Shown piece after piece: positions 21,420 through 33,758 of a stretch of 64,000 nt of DNA. The position numbers and the translations under genes were made by a program. Numbering within the stretch: position 1 is the stretch's first letter; each line of letters starts with the position of its first letter. The notes under the pieces were generated by a model. It was not told the DNA's origin, searched no databases, and saw only the letters and a list, made by a program, of their open reading frames with translations. The stretch is from Centrapalus pauciflorus (Eukaryota; Streptophyta; Magnoliopsida; Asterales; Asteraceae): the NCBI GenBank assembly GCA_020465985.1, contig JAANYP010002059.1, positions 255,466 through 319,465 on the forward strand, written 5' to 3'.

Positions 21420-23936
21420 CTGTCGCAGCCAAAATTCGCATTTAGAGAACTTGGCGTAAAGTCGCTCTTTGCGCAGCAACTCTAGCAGCTCTCTAAGATG
21501 CACAGCATGCTCAGCTTCGGTTTTTGAGTAGATGAGAATATCGTCTATAAAGATGATAACGGACTTATCGAGCATTGGTCTACAAACGCGGTTCATCAGA
21601 TTCATGAACGCCGCAGGAGCGTTTGTAAGGCCAAAGGGCATAACAAGAAACTCGTAATGCCCATATCTGGTACGGAAAGCCGTTTTAGGGACGTCTTCTT
21701 CATGAACTTTGAGCTGATGATACCCAGATCTAAGATCGATCTTTGAGAAGTAACTGGCTCCCTGAAGCTGGTCGAAAAGGTCGTCTATTCTGGGTAACGG
21801 ATATTTGTTCTTTATTGTTACCTTGTTCAACTCCCTATAATCAATGCACATCCGGAGAGTCCCATCTTTCTTCTTAACGAATAAAACAGGAGCTCCCCAG
21901 GGAGATGAACTTGGTCGTATGAGTCCCTTATCTAGCAATTCTTGCAATTGCTTCATCATTTCTTGCATCTCTGCAGGTGCAAGTCTATAAGGTGCTCGAG
22001 CAATCGGTGCCGCGCCGGGCACTAAATCAATTCTGAACTCCACCTGACGGTCTGGCGGGAGTCCAGAGATGTCCTCGGGAAAGACATCGGGAAACTTGGA
22101 GGCTATCGGAACCTCGGCTAATGCTTTCTTTTCAGACTTAGCATCTATCGCATATGCTAAGTATGACACGCAACCCTTAGCTATATGCTTCCTAGCTTTG
22201 ACTACAGAAATTAAGCATATATCACCAGTCTTTCTGTCACCGTAGATGCAAATATTTCGGCCATCCGGAGCAGTGAGCTTTATCAACTTCTTCTTGCAGA
22301 CAATGTTGACGTCATGATGATCAAGCCAATCCATACCCACGATGACGTCGAATTCGTGAAAGTCCATCGGGATAAGGTCCAGTTGAAATGTACAGTTGTC
22401 GAGCAGAATGATGCAGTCACGGTAAATCTTATTGGTAGACACACTTACATTACTAGCCGTTTCAATATCAAAGATAACAGGTAGAGTAGACGGTGCAATT
22501 CCAAGTTTAGATGCAAATGAATTTGATATGAAGGAACGGTTGGCTCCTGAATCAAAAATAACTCTAGCAGGCACAGAGTTAACGAGAAACATACCAGATA
22601 CCACATCTGGTATTTCCTTTGCTTGCTCGGCTGTTATCTGGAATGCGCGATTCTGACTCCGAGCTGGCTCGTTACGGCGACTAGAACCTCCTCGCGATGT
22701 GCTATGCCGGGCCGGTTGATTTTGTCTTTGCTGTTGATGTTGATGTTGTTGCTGAGGTCGGTATTGCTGTTGCTGCAATCGCGGATGATGCTCTGCACTC
22801 GGATAAATTATGCTGAACGGATGCGTACATGCATGCTCATTATGTCCAGGGCGTAAACAGTTGTTGCAAACTTTAACTTTGTTAGGACATTCTTCACTGC
22901 TATGTCCTATTTCGTTGCACACATAGCACCTCACATCATTGGGGTTACAACGCCCAATGTGTGACTTCTGGCAGCGGCGACACTGCCTCGGCTCAGAATG
23001 TACCGCATAAGATCGAGTTTGCTGTGCCGTAGGCGAGCTGAACTGTCGGTACTGAGACTGCTGTGGCTGAGAATATCTGGATGAAGATCCAGAATAGCTT
23101 CCGGTGCGCGATTTCTTGGGCGGTGATGGACATGTCGGGTTAATAGAGGAAGTAGGAACTCCTCCAGCTCGAATAAAATCCTGCTCGAGAATTCGAGCAG
23201 CTTCAACACAGTCAGCATAGTTGGTATATCCCCGGTGCTTCAAGAACTTCTGATATTCAGGATGCAGACCCATCAGAAAACGGTCGATCTTTCGCTCTTC
23301 AGTAGCGACTCGATAGTCAGACAGCAAGCTTAGTCGGGTGAATTCAATTTCATACTCAGTCACCGATTTGGTTCCCTGAGTAAGAGACATCAGCTTCTCT
23401 TCCAAACGCTTCTTTTCATCAGCTGGGCAGTACTTACGAAAGAAAATAACTTTGAATTCATCCCAAGATAGGGACTTAATCCAGTTGGCTCCGTGCATGT
23501 TTTCTTGAGACCTCCACCACATAATAGCGCCACCCTCGAACAGTGTTGTAGCGAAGCTGACCTTTGATTCCTCAGCGCAGTCACTAATGAGAAAAATCCG
23601 CTCGATGCCAGTAATCCACTCAAGCGCTTCGATCGAGTTTGCAGCACCCTTGAAGGGTTGAGCTCCACAAGCTTTGAAATAATGGAAGTTGCAGCCCTTA
23701 GGAGGGACTACAGGGGCTTCCTCCTCGTCGGTGTCGTCGTTGTGGCGTCCAGTATCATCTTGTTGGTTTTTCCTACGTTCTTCTATACGCTTAGTTTCGG
23801 CTTCATCACGAGCACGAAACTGATCTTGCAAGAACTTAGCTTGACGCTCATTGTTCTCGTTAAGCATAGTTTGCATAATTTGCATGATCTGTTCAGGAGT
23901 GAGTCCACCTCCAGCTCCTTCACCAGATCCAGACAT
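21420..23936 (-). CDS. Gypsy F Gag-protease-RT
   Basis: Open from MSGSGEGAGG at 23936 to FWLRQ at the intron boundary, about 839 codons. In order: acidic/basic N-terminus with a short coiled-coil-like stretch (residues ~20-75) and a capsid-like core (~85-260; FFRKYCPADEKKRLEEKLMSL). Zinc knuckles follow (CRRCQKSHIGRC, CYVCNEIGHSSEEC, CNNCLRPGHNEHAC; ~315-370), then a Gln-rich tract. Then aspartic protease (VIFDSGANRSFIS, ~462), RT from ~629 (LPPDRQVEFRIDL) and palm FIDDILIYSKT (~794). This is the best preserved chromovirus gag-pol segment here and could encode intact protein up to the RT break. Confidence 0.92.
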
Positions 23937-24127
23937 GTTCTGAAATTATATAAATAATACTTGCATAAGAATAGGCATAACTCCTATTCTACCCCATTTC
24001 CCAATTCCTAAAGCAAAGTCAAAGCCTATCTCAGGTCAAGTTAAAGCCTAGACATTCGAAGCTAATATCTTTGCTTAAAAGTTTGAGTCCAAGTGTTATT
24101 GCTAACACTTGAATCCCTCAAACCAAC

Positions 24128-24139
24128 GCTCTGATACCA
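24128..24139 (-). other. Primer-binding site of Gypsy F
   Basis: Minus-strand TGGTATCAGAGC three bases from the 5' LTR end. Confidence 0.88.
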
Positions 24140-24142
24140 TCC

Positions 24143-25960
24143 TGTCACATCCTTGCTTCAAAACACGCTTGCTTATCCCAGGAATAATAATAAATGCATA
24201 AAGCTAATAAAACATTACAATAAGTCTTGCACTACACGTGCTTCAAGGTTACAGTACTAAGTTGCTAAAAACATCATAACATAAATAAAAGCAGCTACCC
24301 AAAACCCAAGGCATCATAAAGCTATACCACAAGCTGAAAATGAGCTAAGTCCTCTGGGTTGATCAGATAATAGACCTAAGCAGAAGGTCCAGCTTGTTCT
24401 TTACCTTTTCCTATAAAATTTGTAAGTAGCAACTGTAAGCTAATGCTTAGTGAGTAAACAGATATTCATGAATGCATGTAAAATATGAGGCGAAAGTGCC
24501 TATAAAGGCTGTTATGCTTGCTTGCTTGCTTGTTTGCTTAATTACCCAGAAAGAACGCTGCACAATTGAGACATTTCATGCAGAACGGAGATGCCACCAC
24601 TATGGGTTTACTGCTGACAGATGATCAATCTGTGATGCGGGGCTAGCTACCCGCATAATGCTCAAGGGATAGTGGTGAACATCAGAATTGCTTGCTCGCT
24701 AAATATAATGCTTATGAGATGCACAAAGAAACGCTAACACAAAGTTTGCTGTATAGTATGCAGAACAATAAACAGATAGCAGATGAATATGCATATTAAT
24801 AGATCAAATGTAAGATCCGGCTAAGCTGGGCATCACCTGTACCACAGTGTTCGCCTTCACTCACAAAAGTCTATTGAATTCCATAGAAATCATATAGAAG
24901 CAAATTTATGTCTCAATTTCATATAAAACATGTAAACAATAATAACTGTTACTCACAGTACTGAAAATGCTTGAAATATTCTGAAATGCTTGCTCGGGCT
25001 TATTTACGCTTTAAATTGCTTTATAATGCTTGCACTTGCTTATCTAGGCTTTTAATATATTCTGGCACTGGCTTTGACTCGCAACTGGGCTAAACGACTT
25101 ATGTATAATATCTGAAGTTCAATATTACAGAACATGTGCTAAATTAATAATGCTAGCTCAATATTCCAACATCTATAAGCCATAATTTCTAGCTAAATAT
25201 TTTGCTATTTATTTTGCTAATTTATGCGTTGTTCGTAAATTTTATCAATTAAATTCGAAATTTAGGGGCTAGATTCGAATCTGAGCATCAGATTCGAAGA
25301 CTGATTCGAACCAAAGGTTAGGTTCGAGGACAGATTCGAATTATGGGGGTTAGATTCGAACCTCATTCGAATCTGAGGATAGATTCGAAACCCATATCTC
25401 GAATCTAGCTCTACTCGAGTCTGTTCTTGGCATTTCGAGTCTGTTCTATACATACTCGAGTTTGTTCATAAACTACAGCTTTAAACAAGCATTTTCAAGC
25501 CTCAAATCCACAAATAATCTAAGTAATAAGCCTCGGTTTAGTTATATTATACATAATCTACCATATTTTAGCTAAAACTCATATGAAATCAGCTTCTAAA
25601 TCGCCTAAAATGTTAAACTCGAAATTGTAGCTTCAAAACCGAAAGTGCAGAAAACAAAAAGGACGATTCTTACCTCAAAACCGTATGAAATCTCACATGC
25701 AATGGTAGATTCGAGTAGTACACTTCGAGATCTTTCCGTTAACGTATAGAACACGAGATTTGGCCGGTCGGTTTGGGAGAAATGCTAGAGAGAAGTTCAA
25801 TTCTAGAGAGAGGAGCTCTGAAAAAGGAATTTGGTTTGCAAGAAATGAGGAAAATGAACTCTCGGCTTCTATTTATACCAAAACTCGAAATTACATCATT
25901 TTACGCAAATCGCTCAAAATTACTAAAAATAAAAATGCAAATAAAAAGTAAGGTGTTATA
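24143..25960 (-). repeat. 5' LTR of Gypsy F
   Basis: 1818 bp, minus-strand ends TATAACACC and GGATGTGACA. Repeated GCTTGCT words occur around 24515 and 25000. A TTCGAA-rich cluster lies at 25253-25472. No gene seen inside. Confidence 0.92.
25253..25472. repeat. Degenerate GATTCGAA cluster in LTR of Gypsy F
   Basis: About fifteen copies of ATTCGAA or CTCGAGT-like words at 10-20 base spacing, in the same relative LTR zone as the TCCGAA cluster of Gypsy G. Confidence 0.75.
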
Positions 25961-26287
25961 TCATAATCCATTCTTCAGGTATCTTGAATCCCGGCTTTAG
26001 CACTAACGCTTCAATATCAGTAAAAACACTGAATACTTCTTATCACAGATCTGAGAGACACTAATGAGATTGTGAGCAAGTCTATCAACGTGATATACTT
26101 GATCAAGGGTGTTAGTCCCATTAGTAATCACTCCTGTTCCAGTGATATTTCCTCCTTTGTTCCCGGCAAATGATACAAAACCCTTGTTCCCTCCCTCGAA
26201 GTCTGTGAGTAGACTCCTTTCCCCAGTCATGTGCCTAGAGCAGCCACTGTCGATGAACCACTTGTCGTTGAGACCTGTAGTTAGCTC
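25961..26287 (-). pseudogene. Copia D protease and integrase start
   Basis: Protease active site WFIDSGCSRHMTGE, then GGNITGTGVITNG, LISVSQICD and the beginning of the integrase zinc-binding region (FKIPEEWI), where Gypsy F cuts in. A frameshift lies near 26020. The open stretch begins in phase at the candidate splice acceptor (26287). Confidence 0.85.
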
Positions 26288-27630
26288 CTGCACCTGAAAG
26301 AAAACAAGTTAGTTATCACGGGGAACCCAAGCCATGACTAACTTGGTAATACCGTTCTCATCCACATACTTGAACTCCTTCAAAAGCCCATCTCTCCTTT
26401 CAGGTGACTTGGGTGTTTGATTGATAACCTGTTGTGGAGCAGAGTGACTTAAATTCACTCTTGGCCTTTGGTTAGACATTTGCTGTTGAGCCCTCGAATA
26501 ATTTCTATCATAGGGCATTTCTGATTGATATCCCTGAGCTCTACCTGGAGTCGATGTCTTACAGGAGTGTGTGACCTAACCTGAGTGTAAGCTCTTCTAG
26601 GTGTTGTACTGCTATAGACTTGTTGAGGTCCTGACCTAGATTGATTAGAGACTCTATTCGGTGAATTAGTCCTAGCCACTTCATTTGGTCTACCTGAGAC
26701 AGGTGTTTGTCTAACAGCATTCTTTGGTGTGGCTTGCACAATCTTCTCAGTGTTTTGAGAACCACTTGTGCTTGCTACACTTGGTGAGGGTTTATGTTGT
26801 TCCGGCTTTCCAACATTAGGTGTAGATTATACCTTCCTATACGGACAGCTAGACGCAACATGACCCCGTTCATGACATCTAAAACAAGACATTTTATCAA
26901 TAGACTTCTTATGAGTGCCCTTTTACTTTGGTGTCTCACTTGTGTCATGTTCTTTCTTTTCAACTATCATGAATTTTTCGTCTTTCTGATTATGAACCTC
27001 AGGTTTTGCTTCTTCTAATATTTTGTCACTAGAAGACTGCACAAACTTGAGTTTATTAATCGTAGCATTATTGTCAGTCACCTTAGTTGATTTATCTTTA
27101 CTAGATTCAGATACATTTTCAGTTGCTACCTCTGATTCAACTGTCCTATCAGTTTTATTCTAAGGCTGAGGCACATAGTTATCATTAAAAGGAGGAGGAC
27201 TATCTTTATACCTTAAACCTACTGGTTTCTTATATTGACGTTGTGCATCTAAGATTTTCCCTAAATTCAGTGAAGAGTTCCTAAACTTTTCTAACTTACT
27301 ATTAACCTCCGCAACCTTAACCTTTGCTTCAGCTAGCTCTACGTCTTTAATAGTTAGTTGCTTGGTTAAAGCCTCAACATGCTCATACATTAGTTCTATC
27401 CTGACACACTGCTAACTTAGTTTGTCTTTTAGAAATATTACATCTTGAGCATCTACTTTCAGCTTCTCCCTAAGGTCCTCTTTGATATCTACGAGGCTAG
27501 CATTATCTGATTTTAAGGATTCAATTTGAGTAGTTAAATTATTATGTGTTTACAGCACTAAAGTTAATCTATCATTAGAAGTAGCACATAAAACACATAA
27601 ATCATGGAATGTAGAAAAGTTCATAATTAC
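26288..27630 (-). other. Intron-like segment between gag and protease of Copia D
   Basis: On the minus strand the donor is AAG/GTAATT and the acceptor is TTTCAGGTGCAG/GAG. Both junctions are in phase 0 with gag upstream and protease downstream. The homologous sites in Copia C enclose a segment of exactly the same length (1343 bases). The segment itself codes the Gag C-terminal extension with a second zinc knuckle and ends with a gag stop (26309-26311) shortly before the acceptor. Confidence 0.5.
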
Positions 27631-29152
27631 CTTTACATGATCAGATTCCACGTTAGCCATCTGCACGGCAAACTCTAGAATGGTCTGATTATCTGACTAC
27701 TCCACTAACACAGGACTTGTATCATTCTGTTCTTTGTCCTCTGTTATTTCCTCTGCTCCTACATCCCCAGACTCTGTTACTTCATCCATGAAGGCTCTAG
27801 CTTTAGTCTCTGGATGTGTACTCCAATCGTATGTCCCATCAAGATATTTGTCAGATGTGACATTCGTTAACAGACCAGCGATGTTCGCTTGATTACCCGA
27901 GTTAGCATGCTGATATCTCCCCTGAGATTGGTTCTGATAATTTTCAACCTTGGGTCTTTGATACTCTCGAGCAAAATGTCCTAACCCTTGGCAGTTGTAG
28001 CACTTAACTTTGGATTTGTCAAATCCAATCTTATTATTGCTAACGTTCAGCTTTCTGCCTCCGTTTTATGAATCTCTTGACTCTCTGAGTCACCATGACC
28101 AGTTGCCATTGAAGATCCATTTCTTCCAAAGATCCACCTAATCATAGTCCTCTTCCCATAACGCAGGATCGTTTATTTTACCTTGAACGCAATTGCCGTA
28201 CGCGGCGACAAATGAAGCCAAAAGATTCAAATGATCTTCAGCTGATTTTGCGCTCATTGGAATCCTTGTGTATCCTTGAGACGTAGATGCTGACTGAGTG
28301 GGTTTCTCTTCTGGTTTGGAATACCCTAAGATAGCCCGGCTCCCTGAGTCTTCTACTTCCACTGGAGTCGACGCTTCGCCCCGTGTAGAATGTTGTAGCT
28401 GTTTTAGGTCACTTGCGACTGAAGGTTTGGACTTCCCAAAATACATGTCTGGATCTTGTACTTGGTCAAATTCCCGTTCCTTCTTGAGCAACTGAAAGTT
28501 ATAAGCCCTCAGCATTCCAATGACTCCTTCGAGAGTAAGAGTCTCAAATTTCTCTTCATCATGCTTTATGAGCGCTGCGTACATCTCCCATTTCGCTGGT
28601 AAAGCATCAAGAAGTTTCTCAATCTTCTCTAATTCACGATTCTCGACATCGTGATTGTCCAACTCAGTCAATAAGTGATAGAACCTGGCGATAGTCTCAT
28701 CCACCTTTTCGTTTTTCAATGCCTTGAAAATAGCGAACTGTTGCTTAAGCATCTCGGTTCTAGCTTTCCGAACCCTCAGATTTCCCTCACAACGTTTCTC
28801 GAGTGCATCCCACAACTCTTTCGCTGTTCGATGAATTCTGAATGTGTGTAGGATTTCCTGAGGTAGTGCCATGCGAATGATAGAAAAAAGTTCTGTTCTA
28901 AGCCTTATATAGTTTCTTGTCGTCATCCTTCATCTTCTGATAAGTTAGGACTCGCTAACGTCCTTCAAACTCGTGAGTAGGTGGAATGTATCCCTCGTCG
29001 ATACAGATCCACATCCGCATGTCATTAAAATGAGCAAAGTCGGCAAACCTATCTTTCCACCAGTAATAATCTTCCAACCTTATCAGCTTGGGAGGTGAAT
29101 TTGCCTTACCGACTTCATGGTCCATTTCGATAAACTATTGCAAACTAGTCAT
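26309..29152 (-). pseudogene. Copia D Gag
   Basis: Starts MTSLQ at 29152 and ends at the stop after VPRDN (26309-26311). Capsid-like region (LEDYYWWKDRFADFA, MRMWICIDEGYI, LPQEILHTFR, TAKELWDALEKRCEGN), a first zinc knuckle near 27970 with the last Cys changed to Tyr (CYNCQGLGHFAREY), and a coiled-coil-like stretch (LTKQLTIKDVELAEAKVKVAEVNSK). A second knuckle (CFRCHERGHVASS) and a basic Ser/Thr/Pro tail follow. Several stops and frameshifts make it inactive. Confidence 0.85.
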
Positions 29153-29746
29153 CGTTTCTAAACTTTTTGAATTAGAATGTAATTAATTTAATTTGAAATT
29201 AATTTAAATCAACCCTTTCGAACTTAAGCAAGTTCGAATTTGATTAATATTAAATTCGTTTGAAATTAAGTTTGAAATTAAATTCGAAATTAAATTCGAA
29301 ATCAACAAATTCGAAAATATGATAAATTCGAAGTTTATGACAACTTCGAATCTAGGCAAATTCGAATGAAAGCAAATTCGAATAGCAGTCAGATTCGAAT
29401 GAAAACCTAAAATTAATTCGAGAGGAGCGTATTTCCTGGCAAATTCGAATTTCTGACAGATTCGAACAAACCATAATACCTCCTATGTTCGAGCGCCGCA
29501 AGTTCGAAAAACGGCCAAAATTTCGATTTTTTCAACTTTTCAATTTAAACCAAAGTTTTTAGGATTAAAAACTATGATTTTGACCAAAATGATGAACTAA
29601 TATGAACTTTTCTCCGTTATCTTGCTTGTATAACTCGAAAAACTAACCCAAAATGTGATTTTTCCATCCAAAAACGTCAATAAACCACGGATGTTGTTTA
29701 TGAACACAAAGAACACCAAAAACACCCTAATGCCTCTGATACCACT
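29153..29746 (-). repeat. Leader of Copia D with TTCGAA-rich cluster and primer site
   Basis: Untranslated leader between the LTR and gag. The primer site (TGGTATCAGAGG, minus) is at 29733-29744. From about 29207 to 29510 the sequence holds some twenty AATTCGAA-type words. The same composition appears in the leader of Copia C (about 46060-46345). Confidence 0.75.
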
Positions 29747-30330
29747 TGTAAGGTTGCCTTCCTACGGATCCTATCTTGACGCGACACCGTCCAATGAGTG
29801 CGGAATCCTCGTTAGCGGCTTGACGGATAGACCACACACACGAAACACGAAGACACACGCTGTGATAGACGAACACTAGAACGTCCCGACACGTGATTCT
29901 CTCCAAGAACGAACTCTCAAACACCTTGTAAGTTCGAGATCGCCTCTGCACTAAACCAAATTTGAATTTTGCTAAAGCTTTGCCCAAAAACTAGTTAATT
30001 AAACAAATTAACCCTTAATTATAACACCCGGTTCGAATTTGCCCAGGACAAGTTCGAATAAGCCCAAGGCCTTTCCAACTTGTCCTCCATAAATTCGAAT
30101 CATGAGCTTTTAACTTATGTTTGAACTTATCTTTGAACTTATGTTTGAACTTATTGTAACACATTAATTACACCAAGTTCAAACATACATACAATCAATA
30201 TCAAACATATATAATCAGACATATAACAAACATATATCAAACACTTGTTAATATGCAATAACGAGCAAATTGACTTTTACAAAATATTGTATATACTTAG
30301 ATTAATATCGTCACACAGGATGCACTAACA
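29747..30330 (-). repeat. 5' LTR of Copia D
   Basis: Minus-strand start TGTTAGTGCATCCTGTGTGA and end CCTTACA, 584 bp. Matches the 5' LTR of Copia C (45209-45809) with moderate divergence, so the two insertions are independent. Confidence 0.85.
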
Positions 30331-30785
30331 GGATTAATGGTAGTAATAGAAGTAAGTACATAAGGACCATCCATTACTAATTCTGGAAGTTGAACATCTA
30401 GATTTTAAAGGTACAACATCATTCTGCATTTCCAGCATGAGAAGTTTTTATGATTAAACTTAGGAGGTTAGGGCATTGAGCCGTTGTTATAGTAGGAAGA
30501 GGAGTTTGAAGCACTTTTCTCAAATGGTGGGAAATGGGAAGTTCTGAGAGATCTAGAGCTTACACACACTCTAAACTGCTCTGAAACTAGCTGTAGGTCC
30601 CAAAAGGGTTTCCCAAGTATGTTTAAATAAGCTGTAATGGGGGTGACTACAAATAATCCTTTATCACACACTTTTTCTCAATGTTTGTATGTATATATTA
30701 ACACTTGTTATATTACAAACAAGTTTGGATTGCGGAATGATCCAAACTGAGATGACAGAATTGAAAGAATGGACTTCAAACTAAT
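30331..30785 (-). pseudogene. Copia J gag start, decayed primer site and LTR end
   Basis: Old member of the A/B family. The minus strand reads a gag N-terminus (SSSYYNNGSM, PPKFNHKNFS, WKCRMMLYL, LDVQLPELVMDGPY) cut by the Copia D LTR. The gag ATG is lost. Upstream lie a mutated primer site and the terminal 194 bases of the LTR (30592-30785; GGGACCTACAG at the end). The rest of this LTR is at 43789-44363, on the other side of solo LTR K. Confidence 0.8.
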
Positions 30786-31793
30786 TGATGAGTCTATAAT
30801 TTTTATGGTTTCAGAGTCGTTTTATGATCATTTTTAGCACGAATACTTCATAAAATCCATACTATTACTCCAAGTTTGTGTTTCAGGGCCAAGATATTAA
30901 AAAAAAAGCATTTCAAGCAAATTTAGAGCGAACCGAGCCTAAGGGTGCATAGGCCTGCGCCACCCTATGCTCCACAAAGAATTCCAGTTGTCCAGATACG
31001 TTCTAGTGCATGCCAGCAAAACCCTAGCGGCATCCGGGCACAGGGGGTAAAGCAGCACAAAAACGCGTTTTACAGCCTGTGGAACCCTAATCTCGACTTC
31101 TCTATAAATACAGTTCGAGGGGCATCCTTAGAGAGTGTTCCAACGTGTGTGAAAGTGTGTCGAAGCCCTGCCGGAGTGGATCTATGATACGAGAACGAAT
31201 ACAGTGATTCGCAAGCTACTTAATGACTCAGATCTACATTGTTGAAGAGCATACGTTGAGCGGCTAATCCCATTAGCCGTTTGCGGAGGATCTGCGGCCA
31301 AGTTTACTGTACTTTAATTTCTCATGCTTTGATGTATTTATATTGAGTGAGATCTATTATGTGAATGCAAATGATAAGTATTCGACTATGATTATGATTT
31401 TCTGTTTTGATTGGTAAAAGTAAGATAGTTTATCGTGGTACTATTATTTGCGCCGAGTCCATTAGCTTAATGATTAAGACAAATATTAATATTGCATACG
31501 CTATGCCGAGAGTTATTGGTTAAAACATGTTTGAGTAATTTAGTCGCGCAATTGATTATGTCTATGTAATTGTTGCATGAAATTATAGTGAGTAATACTT
31601 ATGCTGTGGTGATCCCGTGAATGGTTATTCGTTTCTTGATTGTTTATTTACTACGTCAGTTGTTTTGCCATTAATTTTAGTTACAAAGCGGTAACAAATC
31701 ATTAATCTAAACAACTCATTCGAATCCACAATTTCACAGTTTAAGTGCTTTCAATAAAGTTATAAAGCTAATAACCTAACCCTATTTACAACC
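30786..31793. repeat. Solo LTR K, left part
   Basis: Starts TGATGAGTCTATAA directly after ctaat (30781-30785) and is interrupted by Copia A at 31793. With its right part (43697-43783) it makes a ~1095-bp unit ending GGCCCGTCA, followed by a second ctaat (43784-43788). TG...CA ends, a 5-bp duplication, a TATA-like box (TATAAATA, 31103-31110) and no internal coding region indicate a solo LTR of an unidentified element. The short open frames inside match nothing I recognise. Confidence 0.75.
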
Positions 31794-32608
31794 TGTAGGT
31801 CCCAAAAGGTTTCCCTAGAGTATTGTTCTAAGTTGTAGAGGGGGGGGTGAATACAACAAATTAAAACTCAACACTCTTTTTTCAATGTTTGTGTATACTA
31901 TTAACAAGTGTTAATTACAAACAAGCTTGACTGCAAAAAGGTTCAAGCTGAGATGACAGATACAACAGATGTTCAACTAATCTAAGACAATCAGACTAGA
32001 TACAATGAATACACTCACCTAGATGAACTCACTGATTTTACAAGACACAGATGGACAGCTTGAATAAGAATAGCTTTGACACACGTTACTGTTTTATTCA
32101 AGCAGACTTGCATGCATGGAAAACACACTTCAATGCACGATGTGATTTGCCACTCTTGGTTGTCTCGCAATCCTTAGAAGCTTTTTTTTATACTCTCACT
32201 GAGAATCTCAGTGAAGCTTCTTCATTGGACGATGAGATAGTGGGATGTCTTTCCAAAAAGACAAAACAACTTTTCTGCACATTCTGAAAAAGCAGTCTTG
32301 TCTTCATGCGGCTGAATCTTTGTCTTTTCCGTTTTTTCTCTACTGCATAAGGCTTTAACCGAAAGAGGAATGTCAACTTTTCATCTTTCTTCTTTTGTTA
32401 AGGCCGTTTTGATATAAGAAATGGTCTGTTACCCATTTCAAATATCCTCTTTGTCATCATGTAACAGAACAGCGTAGGCAGCTTTGGCAGTTTCTGTTTT
32501 CCACTTTTTCTTCGACTTGTAAACTGATCTTGTAGTAAAAAACAATACATGAGGACTTGGAAATATATTCCAGGAAGTGTTTGGCCTGTTCACAAAGAAC
32601 AGGTTCTA
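31794..32608 (-). repeat. 3' LTR of Copia A, 5' end missing
   Basis: Matches 42611 to about 43430. The U3-proximal ~260 bases, including the TGTTAGGCAC start, are gone, and the LTR joins the post-pol region at about 32608. Confidence 0.85.
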
Positions 32609-32961
32609 TTCATTAGTTAAAACTGATGGTCTAAGCTGTTGGTCAAACCTGTGACGAGCAGGGTCATCACAAGTTGTTCATTCAACGTGTGCAGCTATGC
32701 AAGAACAGGTTGTGTTCAATAGTTGACCAGGTTACAAGACAATGTCTAGTATGACAGATTGAGAGAGTGAGCATGTTAGAGGTTTGATCAACAGACCAGG
32801 TTTGAGGTGAAAACTGATATTGTCAAACCTGTTATACGCTCAAGCTGTTCAAGTTTTCAGAGACTGGCTAAGTGTAGAACATGCGTTGCCTGTTCTGCCT
32901 AAGTTGTCCTGAGAAACTTGAGCAGTGTGAGACATATAATAACTTAGAACATTTAGGATAC
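32609..32961 (-). other. Post-pol region of Copia A
   Basis: Noncoding; similar to 63440-63800 of Copia B. Rich in AACAGGTT/AACCTGTT words. No gene seen. Confidence 0.7.
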
Positions 32962-33758
32962 TTAGTCACTTTTATTTAACATGCCCAGCTTAATTAAACC
33001 TGTTTTCATCAAGAGGCTTGGTGAAAATGTCTGCAAGCTGTTCATCTGTAGAAATAAAACTTACCTCCACATTACCTTTCTGGATGTGATCCTTGATGAA
33101 GTGATGTCTGACTTCTATATGCTTTTTTTAGAAATGAAATACTGGATTGTTGGAGATGGCTATAACACTTGTATTGTCACACAGAATAGGAGTATTCCTA
33201 TATACAAGTCCATAGTCTTCAAGCTGATGCTGCATCCATAGATAGTGCCCACAGCATCTTCCAGCAGCAATATACTCAGCTTCAGTAGTATAAGTAGAAA
33301 CTGAGTTCTGCTTCTTGCTACATTAACTTATCAACATTCCACCGAGGAGTTGACATCCACCTGTTGTGCTTTTTCTGTCTAGCCTGCAATCTGCAATATC
33401 AGAATCTGAATATCTTGTTAGCTCAAGACTTGAGTCTTTGGGATACCAAAGACCCAAACCTGGTGTACCCTTAAGGTATCTGAAGATTCTTTTTACAATA
33501 GCTAGATGTGATTCTTTATGATTAGCTTGAAACCTAGCACATTAACAGGTAGCAAACATAATATCTGGTCTACTAGCAGTTAAATATAGCAAGCTCCCAA
33601 TCATGCCTCTATAAGCTGTTACTGAAACAGCTTTGCCACTGGCATCTGCATCCAACCTTATATTGGTTGCCATTGGGGTTTTGATAGGAGAACTTTGATC
33701 AAATTTAAACTTTTTCAAAAGATCTAAAGTATACTTTCTTTGATTTATGAAAATTCCA
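32962..33758 (-). pseudogene. Copia A RNase H (RT deleted)
   Basis: Starts at the last RT segment (GIFINQRKYTLDLLKKF) and continues through GMIGSLLYLTASRPDIMFA, YSDSDIADC, RKSTTGGCQ, EAEYIAAG, DNTSVIAISN to IFTKPLDE. Several stops, among them TAA inside the conserved CLCARF and SWSSKK positions of Copia B. Directly upstream the integrase ends; about 1.3 kb coding the integrase C-terminus and nearly all of RT is missing at 33758/33759. Confidence 0.88.

Larger units (their letters stand above)
18746..25960 (-). mobile_element. Tekay-like chromovirus F (Ty3/Gypsy), 3' LTR truncated; nested in Copia D
   Basis: Full gag-pol, a complete 1818-bp 5' LTR (24143-25960) and only 415 bases of 3' LTR (18746-19160). 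It interrupts Copia D in the integrase region at 25960/25961. Coding capacity is nearly intact: one nonsense codon, one frameshift, and the RT intron-like insert. LTR ends on the minus strand are TATAACACC and GGATGTGACA; the first is not the usual TG but is identical in both LTRs. Confidence 0.9.
25961..30330 (-). mobile_element. Copia D, 5' half (Sirevirus-like)
   Basis: 5' LTR, primer site, leader, gag, protease and the first part of integrase on the minus strand; interrupted at 25961 by Gypsy F. The rest is missing, apparently lost in the deletion that fused F to G. Same family as Copia C (45209-50425). It lies inside the gag of Copia J, which stops at exactly the outer LTR end (30330/30331). 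Confidence 0.88.
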
